DNA from: Cotesia glomerata | Taxonomy: Eukaryota > Arthropoda > Insecta > Hymenoptera > Braconidae | DNA: 64,000 bases | Assembly: GCF_020080835.1 (NCBI RefSeq) | Contig: NC_058159.1 | Span: 13,138,101 to 13,202,100, forward strand | Direction of reading: 5' to 3' | Shown: positions 54,663 to 64,000 of the stretch, one piece after another | Layout of the letters: every line of letters starts with the position of its first letter | Numbering within the stretch: position 1 is the first letter of the stretch | Made by a program: the position numbers and the translations under genes | Notes under the pieces: model-generated | What the model saw: the letters and a program-made list of their open reading frames with translations, nothing else | Told to the model about the DNA's origin: nothing | The model's database searches: none

Positions 54663-56216
54663 GCTGTCGCTGATGTTATAAGAACATGTCTTGGACCACA
54701 AGCAATGTTAAAAATGTTGATGGATCCAACTGGAGGAATAGTGATGACTAACGATGGAAATGCTATTCTTCGCGAAATAACCGTACAACATCCAGCCGGT
54801 AAATCAATGATTGAGATTGCTAGAACTCAAGATGAAGAAGTTGGTGACGGTACTACTTCCGTAATCGTTCTTGCCGGAGAAATTTTGGCTACTGCTGAGC
54901 CATTTTTAGAACAAGGAATGCACCCAACTGTAATTATCAGAGCTTATAGACAGGCTTTAGAAGATATGATTGAAATATTACAAGATAAAGTCAGTATTGA
55001 TCTTGATTGTAACGATCGCAATAAATTAGTTGACGTTGTTAAATCATGTGTTGGTACCAAATTCATTGGGCGTTGGTCTGATTTAGCATGTCAAATCGCT
55101 TTGGATGCTGTTCATACTGTTTTACTCGAAGAAAATGGACGACGTGAAATTGATATCAAACGTTATGCGAAAGTAGAAAAAATTCCTGGAGGCAGTATTG
55201 AAGAAAGCCACGTACTTAAAGGAATTATGCTGAACAAAGATGTTACTCACCCAAAGATGCAGCGTTGCATTAAAAATCCGCGAATTTTGCTTTTAGATTG
55301 TAATTTGGAGTATAAAAAAGGAGAATCACAAACAAATCTTGAGATTATGAAAGATACTGATTTTACTCGTGTTTTGGAATTAGAGGAAGAGCATATCAAG
55401 AAAGTTTGCCAAGATATTGTTGCTGTTAAACCAGATGTTGTAATTACTGAAAAGGGTATTGCTGATCTTGCCTCACACTTTCTATTGAAAACAGGAATTT
55501 CGGCAATTCGACGCGTTCGTAAATCAGATAATAACAGAATTGCACGAGCATGTGGTGCAACAATAGTAAATCGTACTGAAGAACTCCGTGAAGAAGATGT
55601 TGGTACTGGGGCTGGACTTTTTGAGATTAAAAAATACGGTGACGACTATTTCTGCTTTATTACCGAATGTACTAATCCGAAAGCATGTACAATAGTACTG
55701 CGTGGAGCAAGTAAAGATGTTTTAAATGAAACCGAAAGGAATTTACAAGATGCTCTTCATGTAGCTCGTAATTTATTGATGGAACCCAAATTAGTGCCTG
55801 GTGGTGGTGCTACTGAAATGGCTGTTTCAAAACTTTTGACTGAAAAAGCCGCTGCCATAGCTGGTGTTGAACAGTGGCCTTATAAAGCAGTATCACAAGC
55901 TTTAGATATTATTCCAAAAACCTTGGCTCAGAATTGTGGTGCTAATATTATCCGTATACTGACTGCATTACGTGCTAAACATGCAACTGAAGGTAATACT
56001 TGGGGTATTGACGGTGAAACTGGTGAGATTGTTGATATGAAAATACGAGGCATTTGGGATCCACTAAGTGTTAAAATGCAGACTTATAAAACAGCTATTG
56101 AGACTGCTATTTTATTGTTGAGAATAGATGATATTGTTTCTGGTAGTAAGAAGAAGTCCAATGAATATAATCAAAATCAAGCTGCAGTACCTACCCAAGA
56201 ATCAATGAAAGAATAA
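54663..56216 (+). CDS. CCT3: T-complex protein 1 subunit gamma (CCT3), main exon, N-terminus missing
   Basis: CCT3 is one of eight subunits of the cytosolic chaperonin TRiC/CCT, which folds actin, tubulin and other proteins using ATP. The exon starts after the acceptor TTTCCAG at 54662. It encodes AVADVIRTCLGPQAM and runs 517 residues to TAA at 56214-56216. Family length is about 545, so only some 30 N-terminal residues are missing. Visible are MTNDGNAIL and GDGTTS (ATP-binding and catalytic loops of the equatorial domain), the apical domain in the middle, VPGGGATEM, and the C-terminal GIDGETGEIVDM, WDPLSVK and RIDDIVSG signatures. The wording matches gamma rather than other subunits. The first exon is not found in the window and may lie in or beyond the gap. 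A poly(A) signal AATAAA lies at 56384-56389. Confidence 0.95.
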   Translation, partial: AVADVIRTCLGPQAMLKMLMDPTGGIVMTNDGNAILREITVQHPAGKSMIEIARTQDEEVGDGTTSVIVLAGEILATAEPFLEQGMHPTVIIRAYRQALEDMIEILQDKVSIDLDCNDRNKLVDVVKSCVGTKFIGRWSDLACQIALDAVHTVLLEENGRREIDIKRYAKVEKIPGGSIEESHVLKGIMLNKDVTHPKMQRCIKNPRILLLDCNLEYKKGESQTNLEIMKDTDFTRVLELEEEHIKKVCQDIVAVKPDVVITEKGIADLASHFLLKTGISAIRRVRKSDNNRIARACGATIVNRTEELREEDVGTGAGLFEIKKYGDDYFCFITECTNPKACTIVLRGASKDVLNETERNLQDALHVARNLLMEPKLVPGGGATEMAVSKLLTEKAAAIAGVEQWPYKAVSQALDIIPKTLAQNCGANIIRILTALRAKHATEGNTWGIDGETGEIVDMKIRGIWDPLSVKMQTYKTAIETAILLLRIDDIVSGSKKKSNEYNQNQAAVPTQESMKE

Positions 56217-57388
56217 TCGTATTTTAAAAAGCACATGAGCTCAGTTTTTTCATTAATAATGCTAATATAAAGTAAAGTAATCATGCCTATTTCATCGTTA
56301 TTACATTTTATTCTTTTTTCGATTAATATAAAAAGAAATGTTCATTATATGTATTATTTTGCTAAACTGATACATTTTCATAAAATAAAAAAAGTTTGAT
56401 AAAGAAAAATGAAAATTTGATATTATGTTTTAATCTAATTAACTGTATTGTTTATTACATAGTTTGAGAAATGCCTTAAAATCATTATGAAATAGATATT
56501 TTATTCTATAGATTCTCTATATATTTTCTTTCCGTAATATTATTTTTCTAGGCAGAACCAAAAAAAATTAAAGCTACAAAATAAAATATGTCAACCCAAT
56601 GAAAAATAGCATAAGACAAAAATTTTAAGATTTTTTTTCTTTTCAGTAGTTTACAGACTTGGAATTTTTCACCTCTCACGTACTTATGTCGATTATCTCA
56701 AGCTATTTCTCTAATTTTGATTGTCTCTATAGTGTCTTATATTCATATTGCGCTCGTTGGTATAAATGAAATTAAATGCTAATCTAAGATAAAATTATCA
56801 TTTGAAGTCGATGGGATCGACTTGGTTAATTTTATATAAATATTCGTAGTAAGCTGTATTCGGTTTTTATAAAAAGAATAATTGGAAAATTTGTCAGGAA
56901 AATTAGCAATTTCAGGAAAAATTAAATTTTTTTGCGTAATTCTCTACTTGTTTTTTTCGTTATAGTCTCCAAAAATTAAAATCTGGAAAATTACAAAAAA
57001 TCGGCACAGTAAATTCTTCAAAAATTCGAGTTTTTATAATTTTCAAAAAAAGGTTCATTTTAAATTACTTCGACACCTATGTTTTGATCGATTCTATAAT
57101 TTAATCAGCTCTTCCAAAAAACGACGTCGATCGCTGCAAACCGCATCGAAATTAGTTGATTCGTTCGAGAGATATCGTTGTCGAAAGAAATCGCGAAAAA
57201 GAATTTTTTTAAAATAACTTGAAAAACCCGTCAAATCAATTATTCTACAATAAATTTCTTGTTTAACTTAGAGAACTGCGTCGATCGCCGTGAATTGTGT
57301 CAAAATCATATGAATTGTATCAAAATGTTCATATAATTTGTTCAATTATTGAACACTACAGCATTCTATTATTCAATGGCGTAAAAAC
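56217..57388. other. CCT3 3' UTR and non-coding sequence
   Basis: 56217 to about 56410 is the probable 3' UTR. The rest is AT-rich. 57060-57300 is a reverse copy of the repeat module near 10075-10145 (TCGATCGCTGCAAACCGCA, then GAGAGATATCGTTG). No gene is seen. Confidence 0.55.
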
Positions 57389-58116
57389 TTGGACAACGGC
57401 CTCTTCACTGGGGTCGTATTTGTGGATCTGGCTCGAGCATTCGAAACGATAAATCGTCAGAATTTAGTGAAAAAATCACGCAAATTAGGACTGCATGAGA
57501 CGGTATTGGCTTGGTTTGAATCCTACCTGTCATCTAGAAGACAAAGAGTGAAGTATCAAGGGTTTTTGTCCGAAGAACGTGAAGTCAGATTTGGGGTGCC
57601 ACAAGGATCTAAACTTGGTCCAATTTTATTTAACATATATAAATGAGATAGTTAGTGTATTAAAAACAAACGGGGTTGATATTAAACTTTTTGCTGATGA
57701 TATGATGATTACTGTTTCGGGGTTCAATTTGACTACTATTGAAAATGAATTAAATGAATGTTTAAAGCACTTAAATAATTGGTTAAATGACAATCAACTT
57801 CAGATTAATATCAAAAAGACAGTTTATATGATATTACATGACCATAGAATAACTAATGTTAAAAATAGTTGCAAATTGTTAATTAATGATAATAAATAAA
57901 ACTATGTCTCGGAAACAAAATATCTAGGAATAATGTTAGATGATAATTTGACTTTTAATAGAAATTTAGATTATATAAGTAAAAAAATTGCAAAAAAAAT
58001 AAATGTACTAAGAAGAATAGGTAATACGGTAACTAATTATGTAAAGTGTCAGATTTATAAACCTATAATACTTTCACATTTAGAGTATTATAGTACAATC
58101 ATGATTAACTACAATG
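57380..58116 (+). pseudogene. Reverse transcriptase fragment of a non-LTR element
   Basis: It is a 5'-truncated RT of the Jockey/CR1-type group, distinct from the element at 45072. The fragment opens with GVVFVDLARAFETIN, then GVPQGSKLGPILF, then LFADDMMI, and later KYLGIMLDDNLTF. A two-base loss within the TATATA run near 57640 shifts the frame, and a TAA at 57897-57899 interrupts it. The 3' side is cut at 58116, where an LTR-like sequence begins. It is inactive. Confidence 0.82.
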
Positions 58117-59880
58117 TGTAACGGGGTGGTTAGCCCTGTCCAATTGGTCACCCCTTTCCTCTTTGAAAAGGGCGCCACTGGGATTTTATACTCGGTGTCC
58201 CAGAAACCGGGGAGCATGAGAAGGAAAGATCGGGTCGTGAGAAGTTGAGAAAGGCTGTAAAAGTAATGCTGAGAAACAATTATTAACAATTAACAATTCA
58301 ATTATTTATTCAATATAAACAATTTAATTCTAACAAAATTTCTTAAAATATTGCCCTTAAAATTAACCTATCAATCACTAAATTGTGAGAACCTCTCACC
58401 TACGCAGGCACTTGCCAAAACTTACAACTAAATATCATTAAATTCTTTTAAACATAGATCATTACGCATCTATCTTCTTAATTTCTTAACTCAATTTTAG
58501 ACCATTACGCATCTATCTTCTTAATTTCTTAACTCACTTTTAGACCATTACGCATCTATCTTCTTAATTTCTTAACTCAATTTTAGACCATTACGCATCT
58601 ATCTTTAATTTCCTAATTTAATCATAGACCATTACGCATCTAGATTCTTAATTTCTTAAACCCTCGTCCAACTGACGGAATAACAAACAACATATTTTAC
58701 CCAATAAAAACTTCTTAATTATTCAATTATCTGAACTAATTTCACATAAACAACCTCGTCTACCTGACGGAATACCATATAATACCATAATTACCTAACT
58801 TCCATATAAAATCGTCCACCGACGCTAACTTCATTCTATAGAGTTCTCTTCTTTATTCATACATCTTAATTACCAATAAAACTGAATCTCAAAACTTCGC
58901 ATTTTCCAAAATTACCAAAATTACGCCTAACAATTACTTAACACAAAATTCCGACCTTCGATTTTAATTCATTAAATTCATTAATACATCTTCTTAACTA
59001 AATTCATTTCCAACTTACTTAACCAAATTTTCTACTAAAGTTATCAATCAATTTATTCTACTAAACCCACTGATTTATTTCATTTCTTGATCTCCACTAA
59101 ATAATCTTTAACAAAGTTCACTACATAATTTTCTTAACAAGTTCGGTAATCATTTTTTAAATTCACTAAATTTCTCAATAAATACATTCGCTAAATTAAC
59201 TAAATTAATTAAATTTAGCCCACCGGCCTAAATTTAATTTAACACAATTTCTTAAATCCAACTCTGAAATTCTAAAACGTCTCAACAAAATTTACAACCG
59301 TAGAACATTATAGAATGACCTTCACTAACTTAATTACGCATTTTCATTTCTTATTCAAACTTTGCCTTGAAAATTCTTAACTAAAATTAATTTATTATAG
59401 CCAACAGGCCTATAATAAATTACTAATAAATTATCTACCAATAAATTAACAATTAATCAATTAAATTTAATTTTCAATATAAAAGTTCAGCGAAAAAACT
59501 AACTACTTGACCTTGACAATAAAAACTAAAGTACGAATTCGCTAATATAAAAACGACCGCTTGAGAAATTAAATTTAATTATTTCAGCCTCTTAATTAAA
59601 TCAATAATCAAATTTGGTCTACAATAATCGAAAATACCTGGAGACTCAATTATTGTTTTATTCAACGACGACTGATACTCCGATCCAACTTGGCGGGCTT
59701 AGCTGCTTGGCGTCTTGTCGTCTTGAACCAGGGTGCGGCAGGGTTTTCCAATTCCAAAAATGCCCCGATAACTTCCTCTGCAGTTGCTCTTTATTCTCGA
59801 CGTCCAAATTTGCACTCTATTGACTTAAACTGATCTCAACAAGGTCACTGATTCACAAGGGCAAAAGTCGGTTTACGGAC
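58117..59880. mobile_element. LTR-like insertion with 43-bp tandem repeats
   Basis: It begins TGTAACGGGGTGGTTAG, like the TGTAACAGGGT end of the solo LTR at 34820. A five-unit array of about 43 bp (AGACCATTACGCATCTATC, then TTCTTAATTTC) lies at about 58455-58660. Read in reverse, an AATAAA-containing stretch near 59660 looks like the R/U5 part of an LTR. No matching GTTACA end or target duplication was found, so it is probably truncated. The end coordinate is approximate. Confidence 0.5.
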
Positions 59881-60212
59881 GATAGTTTTACGTGATAACG
59901 TCATAAAGAAACATTGATGAAAAATTGCATACTTTTATGAATTGAATTGAATTATTATCACTGAATTATCATTACTTTGTATTTAAAAATTAAAAAATTT
60001 TGAATATTTAAAAATTATTTTAACAAAAAAAAAGGACTTATTGATACATTGTTAATCAAAAATTGATACAATAATTTGATAATTGATATAATTATTACTA
60101 TTTATAATAAATATTAATTATTTTATTAATGTATAGTGTATAATTATTATTAATTTATTTATTTTTAATTAATATTATTTATTAACAATTATTAATATAA
60201 TCAATAATAAAG
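59881..60212. other. AT-rich spacer
   Basis: ACGTGATAACGTC at about 59890 is repeated in reverse near 62121 (GACGTTATCACGT), so the two could be ends of one element. Otherwise only AT-rich sequence is present. Confidence 0.4.
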
Positions 60213-60325
60213 AGGCTGGCCATAGCCTAGTCGGCTCGGTGCCCGCTTATCGAAAGAGTGGGACCCAGGTTCGATCCCAGCATGCACCATTATTTTTCAG
60301 TGATTATAAATAAAAAAAAAAAAAT
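60213..60325 (+). mobile_element. tRNA-derived SINE head with A-rich tail
   Basis: TAGCCTAGTCGG (60223-60234) and GGTTCGATCCC (60268-60278) match the A and B boxes of the pol III internal promoter at normal spacing. The sequence ends CAGCATGCACCA, but the acceptor stem does not pair properly, so it is a SINE rather than a tRNA gene. An A-rich stretch follows at 60308-60323. Confidence 0.7.
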
Positions 60326-60640
60326 ATGTGCGTTACGTTGCCAGCCTCTGAAAGTGGCAGAGATAGCCGGGCGGCACACGTCTGACTTGGGTGATCACCC
60401 ATTTAAGCAACAACTTGAGTGGGTGACCACTCTAGTCGGCGTTGGTTAGCGCGAGGGATCTCTGCACACTAGGAGAGGGGCCTAATGCTCCAGTGGTCGA
60501 TAAAGAAGAATTTCTTATCAATCACTGTAGACTTAGCCCAGCTTCGACTGTACTATCATGGATTTTCTCTGTGGTTTTCTCATGTTACTGTTCCAACAGC
60601 CTGAGAGGTGAGGTTCAGGTAGTGATGTGAAATATTTTAA
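60326..60640. repeat. SINE-adjacent segment with 5S-rRNA-like words
   Basis: CCAGCCTC near 60340 is the reverse complement of GAGGCTGG at the start of the SINE. 60393-60430 (GATCACCCATTTAAGCAACA, later GGGTGACC) resembles the internal control region of 5S rRNA as I remember it. It is not a full 5S gene. Read-through or a composite SINE is possible. Confidence 0.4.
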
Positions 60641-60652
60641 ATATTTAAAACA

Positions 60653-60942
60653 AAATTTGTCTAAAAATTCTGACGGTAATAAACAAATTTGGCTTGCTCA
60701 ACTACTTAGATGGAAAATGACCGTCAAAAATTTTTCGGTCATTTTTGGTTAATTTTTGGACTTGAGAATCCGGTGAAATTTATTTGCTGAAATTGATTCT
60801 ACAGATTATTTGTTAAAACAATCACTATATCTATTAATACAAACACAAAAATTTGTCTAAAAATTCTGACGGTAATAAACAAATTTGGCTTGCTCAACTA
60901 CTTAGATGGAAAATGACCGTCAAAAATTTTTCGGTCATTTTT
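60653..60942. repeat. Direct repeat of ~95 bp, 195 bp apart
   Basis: 60653-60747 and 60848-60942 are essentially identical (AAATTTGTCTAAAAATTCTG, through GCTCAACTACTTAGATGG, to TTTTTCGGTCATTTTT). A TCAAATGACG-type motif cluster follows at 61030-61080. Confidence 0.85.
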
Positions 60943-61356
60943 TGGTCAAGTTTAAAAATTTTTTTAATTTAGCTTTTAAATTAAATCGCCATTTAATTCG
61001 AAAAATGACCGGCGGTCATTTTTTTTTAGTTGGTCAATTGACGTCAAATGACGAGCAATTGACGGGCATTTGACGAGCACATGCTTTGCTTCACATCACT
61101 AGGTTCAGGGCAAATGCGGTACAGAAAGCCCAAGTCGGTCCACAGCCGCAATATAATACAGAGGAAGTGTTGGGTGGGACTTGCAGAGGTCCAATATGAA
61201 GAAGAGCAAGGAAAGCGTAGATACTAGGAGAAAGAAGGAGATCAGCCTTGTAAAAATCGAAGAAGGTGTACAAGTAAAAAGCAATTCTTTTTCTATTATT
61301 AACAGTAGTAATCTGAGGTGATTGATTTTTATTTGTCATAAATATTTTTAAAACTA

Positions 61357-61830
61357 CAGTGGACTCTCGATAACTCGAACCTTGTTAAGTCGAAATCCTC
61401 AGTAATTCCAAAAAAATTTGTATTCCCTTCCGCTGAACTCTTAAATTCGCGATATCTCGAATTATTTATACTCTGTAACTCAAACTTAGTATTGTTTCCC
61501 TTCCAGTATCGATAAAGGATATTTATACTCTATAACTCGAATTTTAAAAGTAAAACTCTGTAAGTCGAAGTTAGTAAAATATAAAGACGTTTTTTTCCGA
61601 ACTGTCCAAGCTTATAGCAATCAAATCTAAATTCCTACAAGAATTTTCAATGCTTCTTATATTCTTATTTGCAATGTATATTTTTTCTCTAAGTTATTTT
61701 CTTGCAAATCAAGTGTTTTCTTAATTTTTTTGGTCTACTTGCAAATTTTGAACATCTTGTTAAATCGAAAACTCGTTAACTCGAAGTTTTTATCACTTCC
61801 CTTGAAGTTCGAGTTATCGAGAGTCCACTG
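61357..61830. mobile_element. pogo/Tigger-type MITE
   Basis: The termini CAGTGGACTCTCGATAACTC and their exact reverse complement bound 474 bp, with TA on both sides. CAGT...CTCG...AACTCGAA termini are typical of the pogo/Tigger branch of Tc1/mariner. No transposase is present. Confidence 0.88.
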
Positions 61831-62956
61831 TAGTTGAAAACATTAATTTTTAATTTTCAAACATTATTTACAGTTTTGGAAAATTTAATTTAAATAATTT
61901 GTTTAAATATAATCACGAAAAATTAGTTATAGAACAATATTCTAACTGCTAGCTCTGACGTCACGCGAGAAGAGAAATATGTGTGTCACATGCCAATGCT
62001 TGGGCCTCTCTATGGTTTGTTTGATCGTGCCTCTCTATCGCTTGTTGCGCGCTCTCGTTTGCACCCACAGGCTCAGGCGGAACGGGACACTTTTTCGTGT
62101 GCGCTGCCAGTGTTCATCAATTTATAAGACGTTATCACGTCAAAAAATGTTAAATGATAGCAATAACTTTATTTAGAAAAATGAACATGGGGTTGACATA
62201 AATCAATAAATTATTTTTATATAAATTCAAATATATTGAAAGATTTCATTTAATTACTTTGTTTAATGATTGTTAATTCAAAACTAAGCATGAATAAATT
62301 TTTAATTAATTAATTAAGTAATTACTTCAACCTTACTTCTTTAGTGTTGATACACACCCAAATAACTGTTTAATTTAACTCACACAAAGCTCACGTTATA
62401 ATTATAAAATAAGCAATCAGCTATTTACTAAACTTAAAAACGTGCGCTAACATAAGATACTATTTATCTCGCATGAGTAATGAAAAATAATATTCGATAC
62501 AAATTGAAGAAACGAATTGATGTTCAAATTTTTTTATTTTTCAGCGTCATCAATTGGAAATATTTTTATTAATTTTACATTTTAATAATAAGACAAATCT
62601 ATAATAGCATTTTCCTTCAACCTAAAGAAAGATACAATTACGATAAAAGAATTTACATTAAAATGTATGTTATAATATCTCAATATAACGTGATACGATA
62701 AACTTATGACTAAATATATACAAAACTGTACAAAATTAAAAATTTTTGTTTACTTTGATTAAATATTACAGTCGAACAGCTTTTTTGTAGAAACAATATA
62801 AATAGTGATTTTAATCAATCAGAACGTGTTTTAACTTAATTTTCGATGAAAAGAAAATCTAAAATTGAAAGATAATGATGAGTATATCATAACAAGTAAA
62901 TAATGATAATTATAAACAAATTCCTATTAATGAATTATCACAATTTTTCGATTGTA
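61831..62956. other. Non-coding, includes 3' UTR of the SLC35F5-like gene
   Basis: 61940-62135 is a GC-richer stretch ending in GACGTTATCACGTC, likely a repeat end paired with the motif near 59890. About 62500-62956 is the probable 3' UTR of the minus-strand gene ending at 62957. No other gene is seen. Confidence 0.45.
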
Positions 62957-64000
62957 TTAAGCTTCATGATTAACACCGTTTTCACCATCAATAAGAGATT
63001 CTGATTGTTCAGCTTCTAAATCGTGAAATCTAAAAAAAAAAATGTTTGCATTAGAGAATGTTTTTTTATTAGAAATTATTAATTTTCACTAAAACTGCAA
63101 AGTAGGAAAATCATGCATACTTTTAATTAAATTAATAAAATTTTATACATGTTGAAATTGATCATTTTTCGCTTTAGTCTTGCCTCAAGAGACTACACGC
63201 AGAAGGATGACAAGGATATGATGTGGAAAACTTGAGGATTAACAGCCGGCCTCCTCTTTTTCTCGCGTCACACTCACTGTAAGAAACGGTACTATATTCT
63301 TGTTGCACTATCATGATAAAGCTATTGCAGTTTTATGTTTTTCTTTTAAACAAACTAGAATTTCGAAAAAAACGCTTTGCTACAAAATGGGAAACTAAAA
63401 AATTTATTACATTGCAGAGCGATTTTTTTTTAAATTCTTCTTTGTCTAGGAGATGAATATAAAGCTGCAATCGTAGGGACCGGCTGTTAATAGTATAAAA
63501 TAAAAATGTTCTTTTGTGCGAATTTTTCGAAATGTAAAATATGCCTCAGTGAAAAAAAGACTAAATTGCTGTGGGTGATAAGAGTTGAAAAGCAGGAGGG
63601 TAATTAATTTGAAGTTGTGTATAGTGAAGTTCAGAGTTTTATGAGACACGCATCGGGGTCAGGTATGAAATATTTTGTCACATTGATTGATAATAAATTA
63701 TACGGTGATATAAAATTTTTTTGGTAAAAACAAAGCTGACGTTTTTAAATTATAATATAATTGTTATTCATTACCTTATACTTTTATTTTTTCTCAACAC
63801 CCAAGAGTGGAGTGGTTTCAAAACAGCCACTATTGGATCCCAATTTTCATAACAAGAAAGCGAGAATATGGTCAAGAATCCTAATAACATCGGTATCATG
63901 CTTAAATAAAATATATATGGATATTGAACCCTTTTCAGAAGTACATCAGCTATCATCGACATGGGTATCAATAAGCTACCTGATAATATACCTATTAGTG
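62957..64000 (-). CDS. SLC35F5: Solute carrier family 35 member F5-like, last two coding exons (partial)
   Basis: This is a member of the drug/metabolite-transporter-like SLC35F group; the substrate of SLC35F5 is not established. Exons: 63775 to beyond 64000 (donor GTAATG) and 62957-63029 (acceptor TTTTAG, stop TAA at 62957-62959). The junction phase matches (AG then A). The residues seen begin LIGILSGSLLIPMSMIADVLL, followed by a hydrophobic helix (YPYIFYLSMIPMLLGFLTIF). Then come CYENWDPIV and an acidic C-terminal tail with EQSESLIDGENG. The NWDP motif and the ESLI-containing tail match the C-terminus of SLC35F5 as I know it. The rest of the gene lies to the right of the window. The intron 63030-63774 holds nothing recognisable. 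Confidence 0.85.

Noticed and set aside
60213..60290. A tRNA gene
   Set aside because: The A and B boxes are good, but the acceptor stem does not pair and an A-rich tail follows, so a SINE is the better call.
1..64000. CRISPR arrays, operons, ribosome-binding sites or bacterial genes
   Set aside because: The window is eukaryotic, with spliced genes and transposons. The tandem repeats lack the direct-repeat and spacer pattern.

Overview
The window is AT-rich eukaryotic DNA from an insect. The host genes have spliceosomal introns, and the transposon families (R1-clade and Dong-like retrotransposons, PIF/Harbinger, Helitron, pogo/mariner MITEs) are typical of arthropods. The base composition and repeat style suggest a hymenopteran such as a parasitoid wasp, but this is only an impression. 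Three host genes are recognisable. They are the 5' part of a synaptotagmin-4-like gene on the minus strand (two coding exons, 12880-14099), nearly all of a CCT3/TCP-1-gamma chaperonin gene on the plus strand (54663-56216), and the last two coding exons of an SLC35F5-like transporter on the minus strand (62957-64000). One 100-base assembly gap (53901-54000) lies just upstream of the CCT3 exon.

Almost everything else is mobile or repetitive DNA, much of it nested. 1-12879 is synaptotagmin intron. It holds nested inverted repeats (1-6037), a minisatellite built of heat-shock-element-like TTC/GAA modules (6947-7884), MITEs, and a 5'-truncated R1-clade retrotransposon (10970-11710). 15334-19161 is a DNA transposon with about 580-bp terminal inverted repeats and a four-exon transposase carrying one frameshift. 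It sits inside another dispersed repeat. 20691-30321 is a single ~1 kb solo LTR expanded to 9.6 kb by insertions: a TIR element, several copies of a foldback-plus-hairpin family, and a Helitron. The uninterrupted sister LTR is at 48814-49845.

30322-38470 is an R1-clade (Waldo-like) retrotransposon whose ORF2 is cut by two further solo LTRs, each with a 4-bp target duplication. 38796-42436 is a Dong/R4-like retrotransposon lying inside a (TAA)n microsatellite. 43255-48781 is a Harbinger-type element (TAA duplication) with a three-exon Myb/SANT-like gene. An apparently open non-LTR retrotransposon (ORF1 and ORF2 in one frame, separated by a single stop) sits in its first intron. Directly abutting it is a second, larger Harbinger element (48785 to the gap) with a two-exon DDE transposase and a convergent six-exon Myb/SANT-like gene that carries a tandem exon duplication and a frameshift.

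Right of CCT3 are a broken RT fragment (57389-58116), an LTR-like sequence, a tRNA-derived SINE with a 5S-like segment, short direct repeats and a pogo-type MITE. Splice junctions, target duplications and empty sites were read by eye. Superfamily names rest on motif recognition, not on database searches.
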